A stretch of 14,453 bases of DNA. It comes from SMTZ1-83 sp048884925. Its GTDB lineage: Archaea; Asgardarchaeota; Thorarchaeia; Thorarchaeales; Thorarchaeaceae. The translations under genes were made by a program, and so were the position numbers. This document shows positions 7,509 to 13,848 of the stretch, piece by piece; within the stretch, counting starts at the first letter, position 1, and the number at the start of each line of letters is the position of its first letter. A model generated the notes under the pieces. It searched no databases. It was not told the DNA's origin and was given only the letters and a program-made list of their open reading frames with translations. The stretch lies in the NCBI GenBank assembly GCA_048884925.1, contig JBHLQK010000058.1, positions 1 to 14,453 of the forward strand. The letters run 5' to 3'.

Positions 7509-7832
7509 ATGACAGAGAGCTTAGGTGGCCCAAGAATAGCAAGAGAGAAACGCACTGTGGAAAAGATGATTCGATTCCATTGTGAGCGGAGGCATAAGTC
7601 AAAAGATGGGACTCTCTGCGTGGACTGTGCAGAATTATTGGACTACTCAATCCATAGACTGGATCATTGTCAATTTGGTGAATCGAAGCCTACCTGCAGG
7701 AAATGTTCTGTACATTGTTATAAGCCATCTATGAGAGAGGAGATTCGTCAGGTGATGCGCTTCTCAGGCCCACGATTGGCAATTAGAATGCCTATTGATT
7801 GGATTCGACATGCATTTGATGAACGAGAGTAA
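7509..7832 (+). CDS. ygbA: YgbA/'nitrous oxide-stimulated promoter' family cysteine-rich protein
   Basis: 107 residues from ATG 7509. It matches the YgbA_NO family (PF11756) by its order of motifs: RIAREKRTVEKMI, then LCVDCAELLDYSIHRLDHC, FGESKPTCRKCSVHCYKPSMRE and VMRFSGPR. Seven cysteines (25, 37, 40, 54, 63, 66, 70) include two CxxC pairs and could bind iron-sulfur or zinc. In enterobacteria ygbA is a nitric-oxide-responsive gene, but the biochemical role of the family is not settled. ATG 7509 is preferred because the family starts close to the RIxREK motif and the TATA box at 7450 would start transcripts downstream of ATG 7470. It is divergent from the hdrA-mvhD operon, which makes a shared redox or nitrosative response conceivable but unproven. 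Confidence 0.8.
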   Translation: MTESLGGPRIAREKRTVEKMIRFHCERRHKSKDGTLCVDCAELLDYSIHRLDHCQFGESKPTCRKCSVHCYKPSMREEIRQVMRFSGPRLAIRMPIDWIRHAFDERE

Positions 7833-7890
7833 GGGATGAGAGTTCGTCTTAGACCAGCTTTCAAACACAAATATCAATGCACCAAAACCG

Positions 7891-7931
7891 TAAAAAGCAG
7901 GTCTCAATGTCGGGGGTCTGTTTCAAGGAGG
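7891..7931 (+). promoter_or_regulatory. Candidate TATA element and Shine-Dalgarno site of GGGP synthase
   Basis: TAAAAAG at 7891-7897 is a weak TATA-like element about 45 bases before the start codon. AAGGAGG at 7925-7931 is a near-perfect Shine-Dalgarno sequence 7 bases before ATG 7939 and fixes that start. Confidence 0.45.
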
Positions 7932-7938
7932 CACACTC

Positions 7939-8712
7939 ATGCCTGATAAGGTATGGAAATATATCACTGAGAAACTAGAGAATGAGGGCGCCTGCCATTT
8001 TTCACTACTTGACCCAGATCCTTTGGCGATTAAAAAGGATACAGTTGTGGAGCTTGCAAGGATTGCTGAGAAAGCTGGTTCAGATGCCATTATGATTGGT
8101 GGCAGCACAATCTTTGGTGATATTGATGACTCGGTCAAGGCTATCACAGATTCAGTAGATATTCCAACAATTCTGTTTCCAGGTGACATCACTGGGGTTA
8201 GTGAGCATGCAGATGCCATGTTCTTCATGAGCCTTCTTAATAGCACGAACCCGTACTACATCATTGGTGCCCAGGCTCTTGCAGCGGCAAGGGTGAAGTT
8301 CTCCAACATTGAACCTATCCCAATGGCATATCTCCTGATTGATCCAGGGAAGAGCGCAGCATGGGTTGGTGAGGCTAAGTGTTTTCCTCGGGACAAACCA
8401 AAACTGGTTCTAATGTACGCGCTTGCAGCTGAACTCCTTGGTTTCAAACTGGTGTATCTTGAGGCCGGGAGTGGAGCCGAGGGCGGAGGTGTTCCAACGG
8501 AGATAATTGCCGCAGTTTCGCAATATTGTGACATTCCACTCATCACAGGCGGAGGGTTCAACAACATTGAGTCGGTTGTTGGAGCGGTTGAGGCTGGTGC
8601 ATCTATTGTGGTTCAGGGAACTTACTTGGAGAAGCATGCGCAGGCTGACAAGGGCGCAGGTTTGAAAAGGATAATAGAGGCACTTAAGGCGGCAGGTGCC
8701 AAGAAACTATAG
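7939..8712 (+). CDS. Geranylgeranylglyceryl phosphate synthase (GGGPS, PcrB-like TIM barrel)
   Basis: 257 residues, normal for archaeal GGGPS. The enzyme joins geranylgeranyl diphosphate to sn-glycerol-1-phosphate, making the first ether bond of archaeal membrane lipids at the cytosolic membrane face. Visible motifs: HFSLLDPDP (20-28), with the metal/phosphate-site aspartates; IGGST (53-57); LFPG (79-82); YLEAGSGAEGG (173-183); TGGGFNN (203-209), the glycerol-phosphate loop; and VVQGTYLEK (224-232). These follow the family order of the (beta/alpha)8 barrel. An excellent AAGGAGG lies 7 bases before the ATG. The gene follows the YgbA-like gene after about 106 bases and precedes the Roadblock gene, which has its own promoter. 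Confidence 0.95.
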   Translation: MPDKVWKYITEKLENEGACHFSLLDPDPLAIKKDTVVELARIAEKAGSDAIMIGGSTIFGDIDDSVKAITDSVDIPTILFPGDITGVSEHADAMFFMSLLNSTNPYYIIGAQALAAARVKFSNIEPIPMAYLLIDPGKSAAWVGEAKCFPRDKPKLVLMYALAAELLGFKLVYLEAGSGAEGGGVPTEIIAAVSQYCDIPLITGGGFNNIESVVGAVEAGASIVVQGTYLEKHAQADKGAGLKRIIEALKAAGAKKL

Positions 8713-8731
8713 TATAGAGATTCGCCCTAAG

Positions 8732-8740
8732 TTTAAATAC
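8732..8740 (+). promoter_or_regulatory. TATA box of the Roadblock gene
   Basis: TTTAAATAC, a strong archaeal TATA element. It predicts a start near 8762 and a leader of about 26 bases containing GGGAGGT. A T6 run follows at 8751-8756 and may also help end transcripts from GGGP synthase. Confidence 0.6.
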
Positions 8741-8787
8741 TCCGAAGGGTTTTTTGACGAAGAGCCCCCTATGGGAGGTCCAGCACC

Positions 8788-9186
8788 GTGTCCTCAAAGA
8801 CTGAAATGCTAACCGAACTTCTCGAAGATCTAAGTCGAGCCTCCCAAGGTAATGTGCAAGCCAGCGTTATCATCTCACGTTCGCAAGGACTCCCAATATG
8901 CTCTCATTTTCCTCCTTCTGAGGATGCCGGAATGGTACCTGAAGAGGATGTAATTGCCGGAAGGGCTATACAAATCGAGTCTCAGACGATCAAGGTCTTC
9001 AAGCAGCTTAAGAGAGGCCCTTTTGTGAGGATGCTTATAGAGGGTGAGTCTGGGTATGTCATTGTCTGTGATGCTGGAGAGGATGCCATTCTTGCAGTCC
9101 TCACAACCAAAGGCGCCAATGTTGGCTATATGTTCTTCATGATGGCAAGGCATTCTAAACGCATTGCCAATATTCTAGGCGGATAG
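8788..9186 (+). CDS. Roadblock/LC7 (longin-like) domain protein
   Basis: 132 residues that form one Roadblock/LC7 domain with almost no extension. An N-terminal helix is followed by the strand pair ASVIISRSQGLPI (25-37), which is typical of the fold. Then come central strands around FVRMLIEGESGYVIVCDAG (79-97) and AILAVLT (100-106), and the final helix GYMFFMMARHSKRIANIL. These small domains dimerise and in bacteria and eukaryotes regulate Ras-like GTPases (MglB, LAMTOR, dynein light chain). Asgard genomes hold many copies, and no GTPase partner lies in this window. The start is GTG 8788: GGGAGGT lies 8 bases upstream. The ATG inside that region (8771) is in another frame and meets a stop quickly. 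Confidence 0.9.
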   Translation: MSSKTEMLTELLEDLSRASQGNVQASVIISRSQGLPICSHFPPSEDAGMVPEEDVIAGRAIQIESQTIKVFKQLKRGPFVRMLIEGESGYVIVCDAGEDAILAVLTTKGANVGYMFFMMARHSKRIANILGG

Positions 9187-9241
9187 TGCATCATTCCGTC
9201 ACTCTTTTATTCATCAGCAAAAGCATCTGGAAGTGCATCAT
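9185..9241. repeat. Direct repeat AGTGCATCAT around the methionine aminopeptidase promoter
   Basis: A 10-base sequence, AGTGCATCAT, occurs at 9185-9194 and again at 9232-9241, 47 bases apart. One copy lies before and one after the candidate TATA element TTTTATT (9205-9211). The first copy overlaps the Roadblock stop codon. It may be chance or a regulator site. Confidence 0.4.
9203..9211 (+). promoter_or_regulatory. Candidate TATA box of methionine aminopeptidase
   Basis: TCTTTTATT. It predicts a start near 9234, only 12 bases before GTG 9246 and about 21 before TTG 9255. Confidence 0.4.
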
Positions 9242-9245
9242 CTAG

Positions 9246-10187
9246 GTGATTGGATTGTCTGAGGAGAAGTCAGAGAAAACCGAGGAGTCAGAAGAGCCAG
9301 AGGATGAATGGACCAAATGGCGACAAGCTGGAGTAGTAGCCCGCGAGGCTCTAGATATAGCCCGTCCAATGGTGAAACCTGGGACTAAAGTCCTCGACAT
9401 AGTGGAGGCGGTTGAGTCTTACATAAGGGAGAAGGCCAGTGGTATCTCGTTTCCGTGTAATGTTGCAATCAATAACATCGCCGCGCACTATACTTCTCCA
9501 CTAAATGATGACACTGTCATCGCTGAGGGTGACCTTGTGACCGTAGACTGTGGAGCTCATGTTGATGGATGCATATCCGATAGTGCATTCACAATTGCCC
9601 TCAATCCAGAACACCAGAGCATCGTGAAGGCATCTGAAGCTGCAACAAAGGTGGCAATCCGAATGATGCGACCCGGTGCCAAGCTGAACACAATTGGAGC
9701 ACTGATCGAAGACACTATCAAGAGTGCCGGTTTCGAACCTATTAAACAACTCTCAGGTCATCAGCTGAAAGAGTACGAGCTGCATGGTGAAAAACAGGTT
9801 CCATGTATATCAGGAAAGTCAGAAGTATTGGTTGAGGAAGGCGAAGTCTATGCCATCGAAACTTTTGCCAGCACAGGTTCCGGGAACGTGACTGATCTAC
9901 CAGATCCCTTGATCTTCCAGATGCTCCCCATTAGAGTTCCTGTTAGATTCAAGGGGACAAGGATGTTTTTGGGAATTGCTAGAAAGGAGTTTAGGGAGTT
10001 CCCCTTTGCCAAGAGATGGATGGCTGAGAAGCTCCGCAAGGCGGACTTGGAGCTTGGTATTAGAGAACTTCAAAAGAACGGAGCATTAATTGCCCATCAT
10101 ATTTTGACCGAAGAAGAAGGCGAACTCGTATCTCAGGCCGAGCACACTGTGATTGTTACTGAAGATGGCACGGAACAAACAACTTAG
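9246..10187 (+). CDS. map: Type II methionine aminopeptidase (MetAP)
   Basis: 313 residues. It removes the initiator methionine from new proteins in the cytosol. All five metal ligands are visible in their motifs: Asp101 in VTVDCGAHVDG, Asp112 in ISDSAFT, His172 in LSGHQLKEYELHG, Glu205 in YAIETFAS and Glu299 in QAEHTVIV. The substrate-site histidine is in AAHYTSPLND (His81). The insert between His172 and Glu299 marks type II, as expected for archaea and eukaryotes. An acidic N-terminal stretch of about 20 residues (EEKSEKTEESEEPEDE) precedes the catalytic fold. The start is uncertain: GTG 9246 gives this length, while TTG 9255 has GGTGAT just upstream and would remove three residues. It follows the Roadblock gene after 59 bases with its own likely promoter. 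Confidence 0.95.
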   Translation: MIGLSEEKSEKTEESEEPEDEWTKWRQAGVVAREALDIARPMVKPGTKVLDIVEAVESYIREKASGISFPCNVAINNIAAHYTSPLNDDTVIAEGDLVTVDCGAHVDGCISDSAFTIALNPEHQSIVKASEAATKVAIRMMRPGAKLNTIGALIEDTIKSAGFEPIKQLSGHQLKEYELHGEKQVPCISGKSEVLVEEGEVYAIETFASTGSGNVTDLPDPLIFQMLPIRVPVRFKGTRMFLGIARKEFREFPFAKRWMAEKLRKADLELGIRELQKNGALIAHHILTEEEGELVSQAEHTVIVTEDGTEQTT

Positions 10188-10273
10188 CGGCGTATCCTGT
10201 TGTATTTGCCATCAGAAACGATCATGTAATCCCCCAACAGAATTTCCATACAATTAAAAGTGCATTTTTCCAT
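10184..10273 (-). CDS. Possible small ORF (29 aa) antisense to the TFB leader
   Basis: An ATG at 10273 opens 29 codons that end with TAA at 10184-10186, overlapping the methionine aminopeptidase stop tail to tail by 2 bp. The peptide contains two cysteines near its N-terminus (MEKCTFNC), then LLGDYMIV and ends KYNRIRR. The frame stays open for about 23 further codons upstream without an ATG, GTG or TTG. No family is recognised. A CTTTTATCC sequence lies only about 6-14 bases upstream, too close for a normal promoter. It could be chance in a 187-base non-coding gap. Confidence 0.2.
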   Translation of the reverse strand: MEKCTFNCMEILLGDYMIVSDGKYNRIRR

Positions 10274-10374
10274 CTGGATAAAAGGTGGTCCCGGGAGACT
10301 GTCGTCTACAGCAATGAATTTGCTATGAATTCTGGCAGGCTCTTATCCATCCTGATTGAGACGGAGGAGCAGCT

Positions 10375-11343
10375 TTGGATCGTGCGCGTGGCGATGCTCA
10401 AGAGAGGGCTAGTCAGAGTAAAAGTGAACCTGAAACCCAGACATGCCCGGAGTGCGGATCAACAGGTGTTGTTGAAGATATAACTCGAGGCGAGCGTGTC
10501 TGTGGAGGATGTGGACTAGTTCTGTCTGACCATCGAATTGATACAGGAGCGGAATGGAGGGCTTTCAGTTCTGAGGAGGCTGATGCCCGTAGCAGGGTCG
10601 GTGCACCATTGAGGTATACTGTACACGACAAAGGGCTCTCGACTGTAATTGATTGGAGAGATCGTGATACATCGGGACGGAAGCTGAGTCCTGCTCGCAG
10701 GTCTGAGATATATCGCCTGAGGAAATGGCAGATTCGATCCCGTGTCCATAGCTCAATGGACAGGAATCTGGCACAGGCAATGTCGGAGCTCGAGCGACTT
10801 GCATCTCAACTAGGCATTCCTAAGCCAATCCGCGAACTTGCTGCCTTACTTTATAGGAAGTCCATCATCAAGAAGCTAGTAAGAGGGCGTTCAATCGAAG
10901 CGATGGTGGCTGCAACACTATATGCAGCCTGCAGGATACGAATGAAGCCAAGACCACTTGATGAGGTTGCTGACGCTTCAAGAGTCGACAAAAAGAAACT
11001 GGGACAGTGCTATCGTCTGCTTCTTCGAAGTCTTGCCATCAAGATTCCACTTAGCAATCCAATCGACTACATTTCTCGGTTTGCTTCTCAGTTATCTCTC
11101 TCAAGTCCAGTTCAGTTGAGGACTGTTGAGATTCTTCAGAGAAGCAGAGATATTGGGCTGACCATCGGACGTGACCCATTAGGTCTTGCTGCGGCTGCCA
11201 TCTATGTAGCGTCAATTATGCTTGATGAACGGAGAACGCAGAGAGAGATAGCAGAGGTTGCTCGAGTCACTGAGGTGACAGTTAGGAATCGCTACAAAGA
11301 GATTGTCCGTAAGCTTGGAATCGATTCTATGGCTCTGGGATAG
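10375..11343 (+). CDS. tfb: Transcription initiation factor B (TFB)
   Basis: 322 residues, the TFIIB homologue that recruits RNA polymerase to TBP-bound promoters. Zinc ribbon: CPECG and CGGCG (Cys24, 27, 43, 46). B-finger region: DTGAEWRAFSSEE through DKGLSTVIDWRDRD. Two cyclin repeats: about 130-215, with ASQLGIP and AATLYAACR (179-187), and about 225-315, with GRDPLGLAAAAIYVAS (265-280). The latter ends in the helix-turn-helix (TQREIAEVARVTEVTVRNRYKEI) that reads the BRE. The start is TTG 10375, supported by GGAGGAG about 5 bases upstream. No ATG or GTG in this frame would retain the zinc ribbon. The 187-base upstream gap holds TATA-like AATTAAAAG (10251-10259) and GGATAAAAGG (10276-10285), suggesting a long leader of 60-90 bases. 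Confidence 0.96.
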   Translation: MDRARGDAQERASQSKSEPETQTCPECGSTGVVEDITRGERVCGGCGLVLSDHRIDTGAEWRAFSSEEADARSRVGAPLRYTVHDKGLSTVIDWRDRDTSGRKLSPARRSEIYRLRKWQIRSRVHSSMDRNLAQAMSELERLASQLGIPKPIRELAALLYRKSIIKKLVRGRSIEAMVAATLYAACRIRMKPRPLDEVADASRVDKKKLGQCYRLLLRSLAIKIPLSNPIDYISRFASQLSLSSPVQLRTVEILQRSRDIGLTIGRDPLGLAAAAIYVASIMLDERRTQREIAEVARVTEVTVRNRYKEIVRKLGIDSMALG

Positions 11344-11403
11344 GTATCACTAGTGTCAGTCTTATGGTTCAAACCGAGCCGAGAATCGACCCGGGTCAGA
11401 ATT

Positions 11404-11745
11404 CTATCTCCGCCTTCCGCTCTGAAATGTCCAATCTACTTGAACCATCTCTTCCGGGAAGCCTAGCTTCGCCAGGACAGCAGTGATGGTACCACGATGG
11501 TCTCCCTGCAGTTCAACATGGCCATGTTTTGCAGCTCCACCGCAAGCAAGCTTGCCTTTGAGCTTGGTGGCAAGGTCGCCAAGATCGATGGTCTTGTCGA
11601 AGCCTTCCACAACGGTCGTAAGACGGCCCCATTTTCTTCGTTCAACAGTCACAGTAATGCGGGCTTCTTCTTGAGCTATGGTTTCACAAACACACAGGTC
11701 AATCGGCAATCCGCAATTTGGGCATATTCCACCTTCATCGCTCAC
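11404..11745 (-). CDS. Translation initiation factor aIF1 (SUI1 family)
   Basis: 113 residues from GTG 11745. An N-terminal zinc-type motif GICPNCGLPIDLCVC (Cys8, 11, 18, 20) is followed by the SUI1 fold: ITVTVERRKWGRLTTVVEG, then LKGKLACGGAAKHGHVELQG and GFPEEMVQVDW. This is the standard archaeal layout. aIF1 binds the small ribosomal subunit near the P site and helps select start codons. The frame is open upstream to ATG 11853, but that ATG lies upstream of the TATA box at 11796-11804. The extra 36 residues are foreign to the family. GGAG lies 11 bases before the GTG. The gene converges with TFB and diverges from the radical SAM gene. Confidence 0.92.
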   Translation of the reverse strand: MSDEGGICPNCGLPIDLCVCETIAQEEARITVTVERRKWGRLTTVVEGFDKTIDLGDLATKLKGKLACGGAAKHGHVELQGDHRGTITAVLAKLGFPEEMVQVDWTFQSGRRR

Positions 11746-11795
11746 GCAGCAAAATACTCCTGAAAGTTTAGTTTTACAAAGATGGCTATTTTCAC

Positions 11796-11804
11796 GCATA
11801 TAAG
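11796..11804 (-). promoter_or_regulatory. TATA box of aIF1
   Basis: The minus strand reads CTTATATGC. A start about 26 bases downstream, near 11774, gives a leader of about 29 bases to GTG 11745 and excludes the longer start at 11853. Confidence 0.6.
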
Positions 11805-11886
11805 TTCTCTGAAGGTGAACGTTAAGCAGAGCACGAACCACTGGAATAGGCAAAAGTAAAGAACTATCGACACATCGGCTTCTGAT

Positions 11887-13476
11887 ATGCAGAGCGGAGT
11901 CTTGATTGTTGATGCCCTGAGTGCTGGGACTGGACGCCGCACTAGTTCGAGAGACTCCATTGGGTGCGGTCCCCGTTCAGTTGCAGGTGTGTTGGAGCTT
12001 CACGAAATCCGGTGTCGTATTGCTAGAGCAGAGAGTGTTCTTTCGAATCTTGGACTGATGAAGAACTTCCAACACATTGCCATAAGTGCAATGACCATGG
12101 ATCTGCCCGTAGTGAGAAAGATAGCTGGAAAATGGAGAAGAACTAATCCTAGAGGGAAAATGCTACTTGGAGGACCGGTGACATCTGATCCTGACTCGGT
12201 TCTAAAGGCTCTGAAGCCCGATGTACTGGTCTTGGGTGAAGGTGAAGCTACCTTGGATGAACTCCTCAGTGCTGGATTCCTTGAGGAGCAAATCGATTAC
12301 TCAATGATACGAGGTGTTGCCTACCTCGATGGGAAATCCCCAAAATTAACACCCTCTAGGAGATTCCTTACCCCAGACGAGATTTCATCAGTATATGTTC
12401 CCTCATCAACACGAATTGTTGACTATAAAGCATATCAGGCTGCTCGTGTCTATGTTGAGGCTGTAAGAGGGTGTTCCAACTTTAGACGCACAAAGATTGC
12501 ACTTCCCAGCGGACAGGAATGCACAGAATGTAGCAACTGTGATTCGCCTGACTTGGAAGCAAGGATGGATTGTCCAGAGGCCATTCCTCCTGGTTGTGGG
12601 TTTTGTAGCGTGCCCAGTACTTGGGGGCCACCAAGAAGTCGGTCAGCAGAAGCAATCGTGCATGAGGTTTCTGAGCTAATCAAGCTTGGTGTGCATAGAA
12701 TTGTCTTGGAGGCTCCTGATTTTCTGGACTACCATCGAGGTCACGAGTATGTCACTGACCCATGCAAGCCACCAGCCAACACTAATGCAATACGTGGACT
12801 GCTGCTTGGTCTAACATCAACGCCAGAAGTCGCTGCAGGAAATATCCATTTCTCCATTGAGAATATGAAGGCCTGCTTGTTTAACGAGGAGGTTGCAGCT
12901 GTTCTTTCATCTTTGATGCAGGGAATTTCTCCCAATATTGGTCTTGAAACTGGTTCTGATGAGCATCTGAAAAGCATTGGGAAGTGTGGAAGCTCTGATG
13001 ATGTATTGCGAGCAGTGAGAATAGCTAGGGCTCACGATATGGCTCCATTTGTCTATCTGATCTATGGTCTGCCTGGTGAAACTCCTGATACTGTAAAAGA
13101 GTCTATACACTTGATGAGAGAAGTTGCTCAGGCAGGTGCTGAACGAATCATTTTGTATGGCTTTAGAGCGCTACCGGGCTCTGCATTTGCAGGCTTTCCC
13201 GAGCCGCATCCAAAAGATACCCTAAGCGCCCCACTTCGAAAAGAAGCAGCTCGAATCAACCGACAACGAAAAGACAAGATTGTGGGAGCGATTGTGCGGG
13301 GAGTTGTGGCCGAACCCTCTTTGACACATCATGGGTACTCTATGGTATATCCCTTGAGCGAAGGGCCTCTTATGACAGTAAGAGGTGGGTATTCTGCTGG
13401 AACTGTTCTCCTTGTCAAAGTCGTCAAGGTCCTGAGCAGCGGCTTGGTGGAAGGCCAAGTAACGGAAGACCTCTAG
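11887..13476 (+). CDS. Radical SAM protein with degenerate B12-binding-like N-domain, split cluster motif and TRAM-like C-domain
   Basis: 529 residues. Residues 1-150 look like the Rossmann-type domain common before radical SAM domains (LLGGPVTS, VLGEGEATLDELL), but the DxHxxG cobalamin motif is not seen. The radical SAM barrel runs from about 186 to 425: RGCSN (Cys196), then PPGCGFCSVPSTWGPPRS (Cys237, Cys240), GLETGSDEHLK (352-362) and YGLPGETPDTV (393-403). The usual CxxxCxxC is therefore split: 40 residues carrying Cys212, 215, 218 and 229 sit between the first and second cluster cysteines. Residues about 462-525 resemble a TRAM domain, an RNA-binding module of MiaB-type methylthiotransferases. 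A tRNA or rRNA modification role is inferred; the reaction is unknown. The start at ATG 11887 has no Shine-Dalgarno site, so a leaderless transcript is possible. Confidence 0.85.
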   Translation: MQSGVLIVDALSAGTGRRTSSRDSIGCGPRSVAGVLELHEIRCRIARAESVLSNLGLMKNFQHIAISAMTMDLPVVRKIAGKWRRTNPRGKMLLGGPVTSDPDSVLKALKPDVLVLGEGEATLDELLSAGFLEEQIDYSMIRGVAYLDGKSPKLTPSRRFLTPDEISSVYVPSSTRIVDYKAYQAARVYVEAVRGCSNFRRTKIALPSGQECTECSNCDSPDLEARMDCPEAIPPGCGFCSVPSTWGPPRSRSAEAIVHEVSELIKLGVHRIVLEAPDFLDYHRGHEYVTDPCKPPANTNAIRGLLLGLTSTPEVAAGNIHFSIENMKACLFNEEVAAVLSSLMQGISPNIGLETGSDEHLKSIGKCGSSDDVLRAVRIARAHDMAPFVYLIYGLPGETPDTVKESIHLMREVAQAGAERIILYGFRALPGSAFAGFPEPHPKDTLSAPLRKEAARINRQRKDKIVGAIVRGVVAEPSLTHHGYSMVYPLSEGPLMTVRGGYSAGTVLLVKVVKVLSSGLVEGQVTEDL

Positions 13477-13583
13477 AAGTCATCGTTTCTATGCCAGTCA
13501 TAAGAAAAGCTTCATATGCAGAGAACGCCGGCTTGATGCTGCAAGGACCGACTATTCTGTCAGGTTCTTTGAGGCGATATCTA

Positions 13584-13727
13584 ATGGTCTACATCTGTCA
13601 CAGCTGTCACAAAGAGGTCACGCCAGAAGGTCTCAAGACTCTTCCAGGAGTGAAGTGTCCTTATTGTGGAGGTCGAATTCTTTACAAGATACGTCCACCC
13701 GTCGTTAAGAGAGTAAAGGGTGTCTAA
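13584..13727 (+). CDS. rpoP: DNA-directed RNA polymerase subunit Rpo12 (RpoP)
   Basis: 47 residues. One zinc ribbon, CHSC (Cys5, Cys8) and CPYC (Cys25, Cys28), followed by GGRILYKIRPPVVKRV. This is the hallmark ending of the archaeal Rpo12/eukaryotic Rpb12 subunit, which sits in the Rpo3/Rpo10/Rpo11/Rpo12 assembly platform of RNA polymerase. ATG 13584 is chosen because the family begins right before the first CxxC. The frame is open back to ATG 13491, which would add 31 residues of no recognised family. A GGCGAT sequence 7 bases upstream may serve as ribosome site. The gene follows the radical SAM gene after 107 bases and converges with the small membrane protein and Get3/ArsA unit. Confidence 0.93.
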   Translation: MVYICHSCHKEVTPEGLKTLPGVKCPYCGGRILYKIRPPVVKRVKGV

Positions 13728-13736
13728 TTCTTACTT

Positions 13737-13755
13737 CCCTGAATTGCATTCAGGG
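13737..13755. terminator. Perfect hairpin between convergent genes
   Basis: CCCTGAAT-TGC-ATTCAGGG: an 8-bp perfect stem with a 3-base loop, lying 9 bases after the Rpo12 stop and covering the stop codon of the convergent 32-codon membrane ORF. No T-run follows on either strand, so this is not a textbook intrinsic terminator. It may mark or stabilise transcript ends in both directions. Confidence 0.4.
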
Positions 13756-13848
13756 CTTATACAATAGGTAGATTGCCGCAAGTGCCGATGCCAAGAATAG
13801 GAATATGAAGATTGCAGCTCCAATCTTGATTCTTAGTGAACGTCTCAT
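13750..13848 (-). CDS. Small single-span membrane protein (32 aa) coupled to the Get3/ArsA gene
   Basis: An ATG at 13848 opens 32 codons ending in TGA at 13750-13752. The peptide begins with a basic segment, MRRSLRIK. A continuous hydrophobic stretch of about 22 residues follows (IGAAIFIFLFLASALAAIYL), and it ends in LYKP. This is one membrane span with predicted N-terminus inside and almost no C-terminal domain, so it resembles a minimal tail-anchored or membrane-anchor peptide. Its start overlaps the stop of the upstream Get3/ArsA gene by one base (TAATG), a classic coupling arrangement. No family is recognised. The hairpin at 13737-13755 covers its 3' end. It is too short for ordinary gene callers, so it could easily be unannotated. 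Chance is possible, but composition and position argue for a real gene. Confidence 0.6.
   Translation of the reverse strand: MRRSLRIKIGAAIFIFLFLASALAAIYLLYKP

Noticed and set aside
7836..7945. 36-codon plus-strand frame between the YgbA-like gene and GGGP synthase
   Set aside because: Arginine/serine-rich composition, no family, overlaps the GGGP synthase start in another frame; the gap instead holds that gene's promoter and Shine-Dalgarno.
11388..11397. 10-bp palindrome GACCCGGGTC between convergent tfb and aIF1
   Set aside because: No loop and no T-run, so it does not form a terminator hairpin; a 10-bp palindrome can arise by chance.
11746..11853. Longer aIF1 start at ATG 11853
   Set aside because: It lies upstream of the TATA box at 11796-11804 and adds residues foreign to the family; GTG 11745 fits leader length and family length.
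13491..13583. 31-codon N-terminal extension of Rpo12
   Set aside because: Rpo12 proteins begin directly before the first CxxC; the extension has no recognisable motif, though the open frame is noted.
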